A stretch of DNA of 64,000 nt from Mesonia mobilis DSM 19841 (lineage in GTDB: Bacteria; Bacteroidota; Bacteroidia; Flavobacteriales; Flavobacteriaceae), in NCBI RefSeq assembly GCF_000423405.1, contig NZ_KE384013.1:353142-417141 (forward strand), written 5' to 3'. Below the pieces are notes generated by a model, which saw only the letters and a program-made list of their open reading frames with translations, searched no databases and was not told the DNA's origin. A program made the position numbers and the translations under genes. Numbering within the stretch: the first letter of the stretch is position 1; every line of letters starts with the position of its first letter. Positions 8,674 through 17,678 of the stretch are shown here, piece by piece.

Positions 8674-9655
8674 TTAATAAACTGCAAAGGAAGCCAAAAT
8701 AGCTAAGCCTGTTGTTGTGATTGCTAATATAGCAAATATAACATTTAAAAACACAAATTTAAAGAGGGTTTTTAAAATGCCTTGTTTGTAAAATCCTCTC
8801 AAAGCAAAAAATAGATAGACGGCGTAACTTAAAATAAATAAAACAGTTAACCAGTTTGAATTGAAAAGATAATGAAAAAATACGCTAAAACACATTAAGA
8901 AAAAGAGCATCGTTTGTGAGTGGAAAGCAAATACCAAATGTTCCATATACGTGTAATTTGTTCGGCAAAAGTAAGCCATAAAATAAACGTGAATACCGGT
9001 ATAAAAAAGAAGATAATAAATGGTAATTTGCCTATTGCATAACTGGTAAATGAGCCGGGTTCTGTCATTACTTTGTCAACTGCGATCGCTCTTTTAAATA
9101 ATCAGCGGTTGTAAAAATTGTCTTTATGGTCAAGCTCTTCTAGAGATTTTGAAATGCTTTTTTCAGAATTTAATTTATCGAATGCTAAGTAAATTTCAAT
9201 TTTCTTGGTCGATCTTTCAGTAAAACCAAGCGTGTCTAATTCGTTTTCAGCAAGTAGTTTGATCTTTTTGTAATCTTCAATGGTAGCGTTGTTTTGATTG
9301 CCAACATCAATAAACACATCATCTCTGTTGTTGTTTAAAGAGAGACCGTAAAGTAAAAAGAAAATAATTGAAACGCTTAGGTAAAACCGAAAAGGGTTTG
9401 CGTATTTAGCTCGCTTACCTTTAATGTATTCTAAAGAAATTTTACCGGGCTTAAAAATGAGTACATTTAACGTACGGTAAATTCTAGAATCGTAAGAAAA
9501 AATACTTCCGAAGAATTCATTGAAAAAATCGTTGAAACTCAGTTTTTTATTCGAGTTTAACTGTCCGCAATAACTGCAATATTATCTTCTTTCTCAAGAG
9601 GAGTTTCACAGTTAAGGCATTGGTGGCTTCGATACTTTTTTACGAACCTAGATTT
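8674..9655 (-). pseudogene. Decayed DUF3667-type zinc-ribbon membrane protein gene
   Basis: Reading the minus strand, a DUF3667-like protein can be pieced together from several frames. The parts are a zinc ribbon (HQCLNCETPLEKEDNI then CSYCGQLN), the family segment KPGKISLEYIKGKRAKYANP followed by a hydrophobic helix, a middle part, and a hydrophobic tail beginning YTYMEHLVFAFH. The frame is broken by a 1-nt shift near 9580, between the two CxxC halves. An in-frame TGA lies at 9102-9104 (NFYNR stop LFKRAIAVDK), and there are further shifts near 9000 and 8977. No ATG is found at the expected start beside the Plug-like gene. The multiple independent lesions argue for true decay rather than one sequencing error. 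Confidence 0.72.
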
Positions 9656-9666
9656 CTCCGTAAAAA

Positions 9667-10917
9667 TTAATTGCTAATATTTCTGCTGTTAGCGCTTCCA
9701 ACTCCAACAATACGATCATAGCGACCACCGACTTCACGGTAATAAGCTAAGATGGTATATTGGTTTTCGGTTTCGTCGAAATTACCACTATTAAAACCTT
9801 CATCGATACTTCCGTCGGGCATTAATAAAACGTATTTGTAGTTATAAAAACCTTGTTTAAATAAACGTTTACCTTCAAAAACATCGCGTTTAGAATTGTA
9901 AGGGAGTTTGGTAGATTCATCTAAATTAAAATTGTTGAAATTTCCGTAGATATGAATTTCGCCACCTTTTAGTTTTTCATAATTCGCTAAAGAAAAGTGT
10001 ACCCAAGTATATTCAGCTTCGATCGTGGGATCTTCTCCTTGAATTGTATTTACTCGAAACTGACCGTTAATGTCGGGATCGTAGGTGTACGGATCATAAG
10101 AACGATTTTTGTTGGTAAATAAGTAAGTATTGTAAATATCCTTAAGTTCGATACTTCTAATATTCATCGTTGCGGCCCTTACATCTTTATTATCAAATTC
10201 TAGGTATTCGTTACCGCCCCAGAAAGCAGCTTCTTGATCGTAACGATAAACCAGTTCATTCCCTAAAGAATATTGAGGTTTAAGATTGTAAATCGAAGTT
10301 TGTAAATTGTTATTCTGAATAATAAGCGTTTTCAAATTTTGATCGGGGTTTCTAAAAATGATTTGATCAGAACCATCGACCGAAAAATAAACCACCTGTT
10401 TGGTGTCGATAAATTTAAGATTTCTCGAACGTTTAATTTCAGCTTTTACCAAGGCAATATCTTCGTAAACCATAAATTTTCTGGAGAAGACCAACTCTTT
10501 ATCGTCGTTAAAAATTTTCAGCATATAATTACCACTAACCTTAAGTCTTCGGGTGTTTCTGTTAGGAATGTTTAAGGTGTAATGCGAATATATCTGTAGG
10601 GTATTAAAAGAGTTTTGATAATTTAAAATTCTCATATTATCAAAACCTTCCATATATTCATTCTTAGCTAAGTTGGAAGGTTGCCAGTTAAAATCGTAAT
10701 GTTCGATGGTGTAGTAATAATCGGCTTCATCACCAATTAAATCATCAAAAGAAATGCTTAGTGTTTCTCCTAGAGCAATAATGGGAGTTCCACTAAATTG
10801 TGAATTTCCCTGAAATTGTATAGTTCTAATATAATCTGGCGGAGTGGTTTCTAAAGCCTGAGAAATACCTGAATATGCAATAAGAAGAAAACAAATATTG
10901 TTGAATAGATTTTTCAT
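9667..10917 (-). CDS. DUF5103 family protein, type IX secretion Plug-like
   Basis: 416 residues with a signal peptide ending near SGISQA. DUF5103 proteins of this size are the Plug component that closes the periplasmic side of the SprA (Sov) translocon in flavobacterial type IX secretion, as known from the SprA-Plug structure. The assignment here rests on overall pattern, for example the N-terminal PPDYIRTIQFQGN segment and the segment FRVNTIQGEDPTIEAEYTWV before a second beta domain. It is transcribed away from nqrA. The decayed DUF3667 gene follows 11 bases after its stop. Confidence 0.75.
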   Translation of the reverse strand: MKNLFNNICFLLIAYSGISQALETTPPDYIRTIQFQGNSQFSGTPIIALGETLSISFDDLIGDEADYYYTIEHYDFNWQPSNLAKNEYMEGFDNMRILNYQNSFNTLQIYSHYTLNIPNRNTRRLKVSGNYMLKIFNDDKELVFSRKFMVYEDIALVKAEIKRSRNLKFIDTKQVVYFSVDGSDQIIFRNPDQNLKTLIIQNNNLQTSIYNLKPQYSLGNELVYRYDQEAAFWGGNEYLEFDNKDVRAATMNIRSIELKDIYNTYLFTNKNRSYDPYTYDPDINGQFRVNTIQGEDPTIEAEYTWVHFSLANYEKLKGGEIHIYGNFNNFNLDESTKLPYNSKRDVFEGKRLFKQGFYNYKYVLLMPDGSIDEGFNSGNFDETENQYTILAYYREVGGRYDRIVGVGSANSRNISN

Positions 10918-11063
10918 GAAATATAACTACTGAAATTTGGCCTAAATATAATTAAAAACTTTTCGTAAATACTATTTTGCTTAAAACTGAAGCGTCTTTA
11001 TTTAGAATTGGTATAAATAAATAACTTCCATTTAACAAGGCTATAACATGAGGATTTAATTAT

Positions 11064-11071
11064 TAAATTTG
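11064..11071 (+). promoter_or_regulatory. Putative -7 box (TAAATTTG) of the nqr operon
   Basis: Exact TAnnTTTG match 30 bases before the nqrA ATG, giving a short 5' leader. The -33 region has no clear TTG. Confidence 0.5.
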
Positions 11072-11101
11072 CAACCGCGAATATTAACTTATAACAGAAT
11101 T

Positions 11102-12445
11102 ATGTCAAAAGACATTAAAGTTAAAAAAGGTCTTAATTTGCGATTTAAGGGTGAAGCAGAGCAAACGCTTGTTGAAGCTCCGAGATCAAAGACCTTTGCT
11201 ATTAAGCCTCCAGATTTTCACGCTGTTGTTCCTAAGCTTGTTTTAAAAGAAGGAGCTAAAGTACAAGCAGGTGAAGTAATCTTCTTTTCAAAGTATAACG
11301 AAGCTGTTAAATTTTCTTCTCCTGTTAGTGGGACAATCGTAGAAGTTGTTCGAGGAGCAAAACGTCGTGTTTTAGAAATTGTTATTGAAGCAGATGCTGT
11401 TAATTCTTATAAAGAATACGGTACTATGAGCGCTGAATCTTCAGATGCTGAAGCTGTGAAAACGAGAATTTTTGAGAGCGGTTGTGGTGCTTTTATTAAG
11501 CAACGTCCTTACGATATTATCGCTAATCCGGAAGATGCTCCTAAAGCAATTTATATTTCAGTTTACAATACAGCTCCTTTAGCTGCAGATCCTGAATTTA
11601 TTTTACAAGATCAAAAAGCAGAATTTCAAGAAGGTATAAAAGCTTTAAAGAAGCTTACTGCTGGTAAGGTTTATTTGGCGGTAAATAAAAAGTCGTCAAA
11701 TTTAAAAGATATTCAAGACGTAGAGATTTTAAATGTTTCTGGTCCGCATCCGGCAGGTAATGTTGGGGTTCATGTTCATGAAACTGAGCCAATTAATGGC
11801 GGAGATCGTGTTTGGACGGTAGGTCCTGAAGATGTTGCGATTATTGGTCGTTTGTTCTTGACTGGTAAATTCGATGCAAAACGTACGATCGCTGTAGTTG
11901 GAGCAGATGCAAAAGATAAAAAATACTTTAGAACGCTTTTAGGTACTAACGTTTCTGCGTTAGTAGGTGAAGTGAACGAGTCTGCATCTCGTATTATTTC
12001 TGGAGATATGTTAACCGGTCTAAGATTAACAAATAATCAGTTTGTTGGTTTTTACGATAACACGGTAACTGTAATTCCTGAAGGAAATAATTACAGAATG
12101 TTTGGTTGGTTACCATTTACATATAACAATATTCACTCGATGTCTAAGACTTCACTTTCTTGGATGTTCCCGAATAAGAAATATGATGTGAATACCAACT
12201 TAAACGGTGAAGAGAGAGCATTAGTAGTGACTGGAGAAATGGAAGAGGTAATGCCTTTAGATGTTTATCCAATGCAATTACTAAAAGCTTGTATGACTGG
12301 TGATATCGAAAAAATGGAGAATCTTGGTATATATGAAGTAATACCGGAAGATTTTGCGTTGGTAGATTATGTGAATACATCTAAAATTGAGGCGCAAGAA
12401 ATTATTCGTCTTGGTTTAGATTTAATGATTACTGAAGTAGGATAA
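11102..12445 (+). CDS. nqrA: Na+-translocating NADH:quinone reductase subunit A
   Basis: 447 residues from ATG 11102 (MSKDIKVKKGLNLRFKG). A TTG 33 bases upstream is in frame but sits within the promoter-box region and gives an atypical N-terminus. NqrA is the peripheral cytoplasmic subunit of the Na+-NQR complex, involved in quinone interaction. N-terminal features match the family: GEAEQTLVEAPRSKTFAIKPPDFHAVVPKL, seen in parts, then VSGTIVEVVRGAKRR. First gene of a six-gene operon; nqrB follows after 16 bases. Confidence 0.95.
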   Translation: MSKDIKVKKGLNLRFKGEAEQTLVEAPRSKTFAIKPPDFHAVVPKLVLKEGAKVQAGEVIFFSKYNEAVKFSSPVSGTIVEVVRGAKRRVLEIVIEADAVNSYKEYGTMSAESSDAEAVKTRIFESGCGAFIKQRPYDIIANPEDAPKAIYISVYNTAPLAADPEFILQDQKAEFQEGIKALKKLTAGKVYLAVNKKSSNLKDIQDVEILNVSGPHPAGNVGVHVHETEPINGGDRVWTVGPEDVAIIGRLFLTGKFDAKRTIAVVGADAKDKKYFRTLLGTNVSALVGEVNESASRIISGDMLTGLRLTNNQFVGFYDNTVTVIPEGNNYRMFGWLPFTYNNIHSMSKTSLSWMFPNKKYDVNTNLNGEERALVVTGEMEEVMPLDVYPMQLLKACMTGDIEKMENLGIYEVIPEDFALVDYVNTSKIEAQEIIRLGLDLMITEVG

Positions 12446-12461
12446 AAGGATCATAATATTT

Positions 12462-13631
12462 ATGAAGTGGATACGTCAAAGGCTCGATAAGATAAAAGAG
12501 CCATTTTCCAAAGGAAAAAAATACGAAAAGTTCGCACCCGCAATCAATGCGTTAGATACTTTTTTGTTTGTGCCTAATCACACAACCCAAAAAGGAGCTC
12601 ACGTAAGAGATGCGGTAGATTTAAAAAGAGTGATGATTACAGTGGTAATTGCTTTAATTCCGGCATTAATTTTCGGGATTTGGAATGCAGGTTACCAATA
12701 TTTAAGTCAGATTCAAGAACAAGTTGGTTTTTGGGAAGCTATGGGAGAAGGAGCAATCAAGGTTTTACCGATGGTTGCAGTTTCTTACGCGGTTGGTCTT
12801 GGTATAGAATTCGCATTTGCTGTTTTTAGAGGTCACGAAGTAAATGAAGGTTATTTAGTAACCGGTTTACTTATCCCAATGGTGATGCCGGTAGATATTC
12901 CATTATGGATGGTAGCGGTATCTGTTGTTTTTGCAGTATTAATCGGTAAAGAAGCGTTTGGTGGTACAGGAATGAATATTCTAAACCCTGCCCTTACCGC
13001 AAGAGCTTTTGCTTTCTTTGCATACCCAACTTATATGTCTGGTAACGGCGTTTGGGTGAGTGAAGCAAGTGAGTTAGATGCAGTTTCTGGTGAAACAATT
13101 TTAGGGAAGCTAGCAGCAGGAACCGATGTTCCTTATAATACTATGGATATGTTCTCTGGTTTAATACCGGGATCTATTGCAGAAACTTCTACAATTTGTA
13201 TTCTAGCCGGAGCTTTATTGTTAGTATTAACAAAAGTTGGTAGCTGGAGAATTATCGTAAGTGGTTTCTTAGGGGCTGCTTGTATGGCATTTATCTTTAA
13301 TTTGTTAGGTGGAAGTTATCCTAATAACGATTTAATGAATTTCCCTTGGTATAATCATTTAGTAATTGGTGGTCTTGCTTTCGGTGTTGTATTTATGGCA
13401 ACAGATCCTGTATCTGCAGCTCAGACTTACAAAGGAAAATGGATTTACGGTTTCTTAATTGGTTTGTTCGCGGTAATGATTAGAATCTTTAACCCGGCTT
13501 ACCCAGAAGGAATTATGTTAGCTATTTTATTAATGAATGTGTTTGCTCCTACCATCGATCATTATGTGATTCAAGGTAACATCAAGAAACGTAAGAAGAG
13601 AGTTAAAGCACAAGTTAAAACAGCAGTATAA
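12462..13631 (+). CDS. nqrB: Na+-translocating NADH:quinone reductase subunit B
   Basis: 389-residue integral-membrane subunit with about ten hydrophobic segments. It contains GGTGMNILNPALTARAFAFF and other family landmarks. NqrB carries a covalent FMN on a threonine in a motif usually written DxxSGAT; here the matching place reads DAVSGET (D206, T212), with Glu where Ala is usual. ApbE at 17671 is the expected flavin transferase. The stop overlaps the nqrC start by one base (TAATG). Confidence 0.95.
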   Translation: MKWIRQRLDKIKEPFSKGKKYEKFAPAINALDTFLFVPNHTTQKGAHVRDAVDLKRVMITVVIALIPALIFGIWNAGYQYLSQIQEQVGFWEAMGEGAIKVLPMVAVSYAVGLGIEFAFAVFRGHEVNEGYLVTGLLIPMVMPVDIPLWMVAVSVVFAVLIGKEAFGGTGMNILNPALTARAFAFFAYPTYMSGNGVWVSEASELDAVSGETILGKLAAGTDVPYNTMDMFSGLIPGSIAETSTICILAGALLLVLTKVGSWRIIVSGFLGAACMAFIFNLLGGSYPNNDLMNFPWYNHLVIGGLAFGVVFMATDPVSAAQTYKGKWIYGFLIGLFAVMIRIFNPAYPEGIMLAILLMNVFAPTIDHYVIQGNIKKRKKRVKAQVKTAV

Positions 13632-14389
13632 TGGATAAGAGTAGTAACGCATATACATTTATATTCGCTATCATTATGGTAATAGTGGTAGGGTCTGTAT
13701 TAGCTTTTGCTTCTATATCTTTAAAAGATAGACAAAATGCTAATGTGAAGCAGGAGAAAATGCAAAACATCCTGTATACAGTTGGTGTAGATTCAATAGA
13801 ACAAAATGGTGAGTTGGTTCCGTTAACGCGTCCATTAGCAGAAGCCAATTTTAAAAAATACATCACTAATCAAATTGCTTTAAATAATAAAGGTGAAGTT
13901 ATTGCTGAAGGAGATAAAGCCTTCAATGTAGATTTAGCTAAAGAATTAGGTAAAGACGATAATGAGCAACAATTTCCTTTATATGAAGCTGAAGTAGACG
14001 GGGAGAAGTATTATATAATTCCGCTTCGTGGTACTGGTCTTTGGGATGCGATTTGGGGTTATATCTCTTTAAAAGATGATGTGAATACTGTAAAAGGTGT
14101 TGTTTTTGATCATAAAGGAGAAACAACCGGTCTTGGTGGTGAGATTACAAAGGCTTGGTTTCAGGAACGCTTTGCAGATGAGAAAATCTTTGATAGTTCT
14201 GGTAACTTAGTGGGTGTATCTGTCGTAAAAGGTTACGGTGGTGGTAACAATAAAGATGATAATGCTGTAGATGCTATTTCTGGAGCTACAATTACCGGAG
14301 ACGGTGTTACCAAAATGATCTCAAAAAGGCTAAAATATTACCTGCCTTATTTTAAGCAACAAACTGATATGAAAGTAGCAGTAAAATAA
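13631..14389 (+). CDS. nqrC: Na+-translocating NADH:quinone reductase subunit C
   Basis: 252 residues. One N-terminal membrane anchor (about 10-30) precedes a periplasmic FMN-binding domain. The covalent-FMN motif is canonical: DAISGATIT with T220 as the acceptor. [12 protein letters not shown] and ETTGLGGEI are family signatures. It passes electrons between the other flavin and iron sites of Na+-NQR. The start ATG overlaps the nqrB stop. Confidence 0.95.
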   Translation: MDKSSNAYTFIFAIIMVIVVGSVLAFASISLKDRQNANVKQEKMQNILYTVGVDSIEQNGELVPLTRPLAEANFKKYITNQIALNNKGEVIAEGDKAFNVDLAKELGKDDNEQQFPLYEAEVDGEKYYIIPLRGTGLWDAIWGYISLKDDVNTVKGVVFDHKGETTGLGGEITKAWFQERFADEKIFDSSGNLVGVSVVKGYGGGNNKDDNAVDAISGATITGDGVTKMISKRLKYYLPYFKQQTDMKVAVK

Positions 14390-14396
14390 AATTTTT

Positions 14397-15146
14397 ATGG
14401 CTCAAGAAAATAATAATACACAAATGTCAGAGAAAGAAGCTAAGAAGAAAGAAATGATTCTTTTCCTTTCAAGTTCAGAAGAAAAAGAAAGCTTCTTATC
14501 TAAGCAAAACTTAAAGTTATTATCAGATCCTTTAAATGATGATAACCCAATTACAGTTCAGGTACTTGGTATTTGTTCTGCATTAGCAATTACAGTACAA
14601 TTACAAGCGGCAGTGGTAATGTCGTTAGCAGTAATGGTAGTAATGGCTTTTAGTAACATGATCATTTCTTTAATGCGTAACTTAATTCCTAGCCGAATTA
14701 GAATTATCGTTCAGTTAGTAGTAGTGGCTGCTTTGGTAATTTTAGTAGATCAGGTTTTAAAAGCATTTTTATACGATTTAAGTAAACAGTTATCGGTATT
14801 CGTTGGTTTAATTATTACTAACTGTATTGTAATGGGGCGTTTAGAGGCGTTTGCCTTAGGTAACGGTATTTACAAATCATTCCTAGATGGTATTGGTAAC
14901 GCTGCCGGTTACGGTATAATTCTTGTAATTGTAGCATTTTTTAGAGAACTATTAGGTTCTGGTAAACTTTGGGGTATCGAAGTGCTTGGTCATAAAGGCG
15001 CTACTATGGCAGAATCTACAGGTCTTTACGCTTTAGGATATGAGAATAATGGTTTAATGTTATTGGCTCCAATGGCATTAATTATTGTGGGTATCGTGAT
15101 TTGGATTCAACGTTCTAGAAACAGAAAATTAATAGAAGAAGCATAG
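14397..15146 (+). CDS. nqrD: Na+-translocating NADH:quinone reductase subunit D
   Basis: 249 residues with six membrane segments starting around residue 55 ([18 protein letters not shown]). The usual flavobacterial NqrD starts close to [12 protein letters not shown]. This protein has about 35 extra, highly charged residues before that point ([21 protein letters not shown]). No better internal ATG start is evident except ATG at residue 20, so either the extension is real or translation starts at that Met. NqrD and NqrE jointly hold an Fe centre in the membrane. Confidence 0.93.
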   Translation: MAQENNNTQMSEKEAKKKEMILFLSSSEEKESFLSKQNLKLLSDPLNDDNPITVQVLGICSALAITVQLQAAVVMSLAVMVVMAFSNMIISLMRNLIPSRIRIIVQLVVVAALVILVDQVLKAFLYDLSKQLSVFVGLIITNCIVMGRLEAFALGNGIYKSFLDGIGNAAGYGIILVIVAFFRELLGSGKLWGIEVLGHKGATMAESTGLYALGYENNGLMLLAPMALIIVGIVIWIQRSRNRKLIEEA

Positions 15147-15172
15147 TCAATACTGCTTTAAAAAGATAAATT

Positions 15173-15913
15173 ATGCAAGAGTATTTAAACTTATTTGTTA
15201 GAAGTATTTTCATAGAGAATATGATTTTTGCTTACTTCTTGGGAATGTGTTCTTATTTAGCAGTTTCCAAAACCGTAAAAACAGCGGTTGGTTTAGGAGC
15301 AGCAGTTATATTCGTATTAGCGATTACGGTACCTATTAACTTTTTAATGGATGCTTATTTATTGCAACCGGGAGCTTTATCTTGGTTAGGCGATGAATTT
15401 CTGGATGTTGATTTAAGTTTCTTAAGTTTCATTATGTTCATCGCGGTAATTGCATCGATGGTACAATTAGTAGAAATGATTGTTGAAAAATTTGCTCCGG
15501 CACTTTACGGTGCATTAGGTATTTTCTTACCACTTATCGCTGTAAACTGTGCGATTTTAGGAGGATCTTTATTTATGCAACAAAAAGATTTCGGAGGTAT
15601 AGGAGAAGCAGTTACTTATGGTTTAGGTAGTGGTATCGGATGGTTTTTAGCAATTTTAGCAATTGCAGCTATTCGTGAGAAAATTGCTTACTCAAACGTT
15701 CCGGCTCCATTAAAAGGATTAGGAATTACTTTTATCATTACAGGTCTTATGGCAATTGGTTTTATGAGCTTTATGGGAATAAAATTAGATGGTCAAGAAG
15801 AAGCAGAAGCTGTTGAAACAGAAACTTCTTCAGTTGAAATGATCGAAGAAAAAGCAGATAATAATACTGAGCAAACATTGTCATCTATAGACAATACAAA
15901 ATTTAATAAGTAA
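15173..15913 (+). CDS. nqrE: Na+-translocating NADH:quinone reductase subunit E
   Basis: 246 residues; six membrane segments within the first 205. The inverted-topology partner of NqrD, it includes the conserved [22 protein letters not shown] start (seen in parts) and [13 protein letters not shown]. The C-terminal 40 residues form an acidic, Glu/Thr-rich tail (from about [15 protein letters not shown]) not required by the core fold. It lies four bases before nqrF. Confidence 0.94.
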   Translation: MQEYLNLFVRSIFIENMIFAYFLGMCSYLAVSKTVKTAVGLGAAVIFVLAITVPINFLMDAYLLQPGALSWLGDEFLDVDLSFLSFIMFIAVIASMVQLVEMIVEKFAPALYGALGIFLPLIAVNCAILGGSLFMQQKDFGGIGEAVTYGLGSGIGWFLAILAIAAIREKIAYSNVPAPLKGLGITFIITGLMAIGFMSFMGIKLDGQEEAEAVETETSSVEMIEEKADNNTEQTLSSIDNTKFNK

Positions 15914-15917
15914 GATT

Positions 15918-17210
15918 ATGACAGTTATCATTGCTAGTGTAGTAGTATTTTTAGCATTAATATTATTATTAGTTAGTGTTTTATTAGGTGCAAAAGCAAA
16001 ACTTGTTCCTTCAGGACCGGTGAAAATTAATGTTAATGGAGAAAAGAACATTGAAGTAGGTTCCGGTGGAACGTTATTATCTACTTTAGGTGATAATAAA
16101 TTATTTTTACCTTCTGCTTGTGGAGGAGGTGGTACTTGTATTCAGTGTAAATGTATCGTTAAAGAAGGTGGCGGAAGTATTTTACCAACAGAAGAACCAC
16201 ACTTTACAAGAAAAGAAATTGCTGAAGGTTGGCGTTTAGGTTGCCAGGTAAAAGTAAAGCAGAACATGGATATCCAAATACCGGAAGAAGTATTTGGAGT
16301 GAAGAAGTGGGAAGCAACTGTAGTAAGAAACTGGAACGTAGCATCATTCATTAAGGAATTTGTTGTTGAAATTCCGGAAGATATGGATTATGAAGCTGGA
16401 GGATATATTCAGATCGAAGTGCCAAAGTGTACTGTAAAATATGAAGATATCGATATTACGGCTCATCCGGAAGAACATCCTGGTGAACCAGATAAATTCA
16501 AAAAAGAGTGGGATAACTTTAAACTTTGGCCTTTAGTAATGAAGAATCCAGAGAAAGAAGAAAGAGCTTACTCGATGGCTTCTTACCCTGCAGAAGGACG
16601 TGAGATTATGTTGAATGTTCGTATTGCAACTCCTCCTTTCGATCGTGCTAAAAACGGTTGGATGGATGTAAATCCTGGTATTGCTTCTTCTTACATCTTC
16701 TCTAGAAAGAAAGGTGATAAGGTGACAATTTCAGGACCTTACGGTGAATTCTTCATCAACGAGAGTGAAGCAGAAATGCTTTATGTTGGTGGTGGGGCTG
16801 GTATGGCGCCAATGCGTTCTCACTTATACCACTTATTTAAAACCCTAAAAACGGGTAGAAAAGTTACTTATTGGTACGGTGGTCGTTCAAAAAGAGAATT
16901 ATTCTACTTAGAGCATTTTAGAGAATTAGAAAGAGAATTCGATAACTTTAAATTTTTCTTAGTTCTTTCAGAGCCTTTAGAAGAAGATAATTGGAAAGAG
17001 AAAAAAGATATTCATGATGCTGAAGGAGACGGTTTCTTAGGTTTTGTTCACAATGCTGTGATCGATCAATACCTTTCTAAGCACGATGAGCCCGAAGAGA
17101 TTGAACTTTATTTCTGTGGACCTCCATTAATGAATAAAGCTGTTCAGAAGATGGGAGAAGATTTTGGTATCCCAGATGAGAACATTCGATTTGATGATTT
17201 TGGAGGATAA
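15918..17210 (+). CDS. nqrF: Na+-translocating NADH:quinone reductase subunit F
   Basis: 430 residues. An N-terminal membrane anchor (about 3-24) is followed by a [2Fe-2S] ferredoxin domain with ligands C68, C74, C77 and C109 (SACGGGGTCIQCKC ... RLGCQVK). The C-terminal half is an FAD/NADH reductase with the FAD motif RAYSMASYP and the NADH site YVGGGAGMAPMRS. It is the electron-input subunit that oxidises NADH. Last gene of the nqr operon, followed by a terminator. Confidence 0.96.
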   Translation: MTVIIASVVVFLALILLLVSVLLGAKAKLVPSGPVKINVNGEKNIEVGSGGTLLSTLGDNKLFLPSACGGGGTCIQCKCIVKEGGGSILPTEEPHFTRKEIAEGWRLGCQVKVKQNMDIQIPEEVFGVKKWEATVVRNWNVASFIKEFVVEIPEDMDYEAGGYIQIEVPKCTVKYEDIDITAHPEEHPGEPDKFKKEWDNFKLWPLVMKNPEKEERAYSMASYPAEGREIMLNVRIATPPFDRAKNGWMDVNPGIASSYIFSRKKGDKVTISGPYGEFFINESEAEMLYVGGGAGMAPMRSHLYHLFKTLKTGRKVTYWYGGRSKRELFYLEHFRELEREFDNFKFFLVLSEPLEEDNWKEKKDIHDAEGDGFLGFVHNAVIDQYLSKHDEPEEIELYFCGPPLMNKAVQKMGEDFGIPDENIRFDDFGG

Positions 17211-17228
17211 AATCTAACAAAACAATAA

Positions 17229-17267
17229 ATAAAAGTCTGATGTTAACCGCATCGGACTTTTTTTGTT
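17229..17267 (+). terminator. Intrinsic terminator of the nqr operon
   Basis: Hairpin AGTCTGATG-ttaacc-GCATCGGACT with G-U pairs allowed, followed by seven T residues. Confidence 0.8.
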
Positions 17268-17306
17268 TTTTATCTTCAGTTTTTACATTAGCAATACTCA
17301 AAGTTT

Positions 17307-17314
17307 TATTTTTG
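17307..17314 (+). promoter_or_regulatory. Putative -7 box (TATTTTTG) four bases before an ATG
   Basis: Exact TAnnTTTG match directly upstream of the 17319 start. If used, the mRNA would be nearly leaderless. The -33 element is not clear. Confidence 0.4.
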
Positions 17315-17318
17315 TTTT

Positions 17319-17678
17319 ATGGCTAAACTATCAGAACAAGAATTACATAATCTGGCAATGAATATTGTTGGCAAAGATTTAGAGGCTAACGGTTATGAGT
17401 TTTTAGGTATTAACAGTACGCTTAAAAGAAACCCGCAATTTGTAGCTTTAAAAAATAAAAAGCTTCATTTTGTGATCGTACGTGCGGTACTTTATCCAGA
17501 CGATCCTAAAAGTATAGATCACGTTTTAATGACGACGATTCGAGATCACGCTGTAAAATTTAAAGCGAAAGCCTTCTATGCAGGTGTTGGCATTGCAAAT
17601 TCTTCAGACTTAGAAAAACCGGTTACTTCAGAAGATGATTATGTAGTTAATTATTCAGGAATACAAGCTTATGAATAA
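17319..17678 (+). CDS. Small conserved flavobacterial protein between nqrF and apbE
   Basis: 119 residues, no signal peptide or membrane segment. It begins MAKLSEQELHNLAMNIVGKDLEANGYEF-like (seen in parts). Similar short proteins next to nqr are sometimes labelled 'NqrF' in databases, but it has no ferredoxin, FAD or NADH motif and is not that subunit. Its stop overlaps the apbE start by 8 bases, so the two are translationally coupled and likely share a task in Na+-NQR maturation or control. Real function unknown. Confidence 0.8.
   Translation: MAKLSEQELHNLAMNIVGKDLEANGYEFLGINSTLKRNPQFVALKNKKLHFVIVRAVLYPDDPKSIDHVLMTTIRDHAVKFKAKAFYAGVGIANSSDLEKPVTSEDDYVVNYSGIQAYE

Noticed and set aside
11069..11101. 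TTG start 33 bases upstream of nqrA
   Set aside because: It overlaps the TAAATTTG promoter box, and the family start is MSKDIKVKKG at 11102.
17319..17678. Second NqrF subunit
   Set aside because: It has no ferredoxin cysteines, FAD motif or NADH site; the real nqrF is at 15918-17210.
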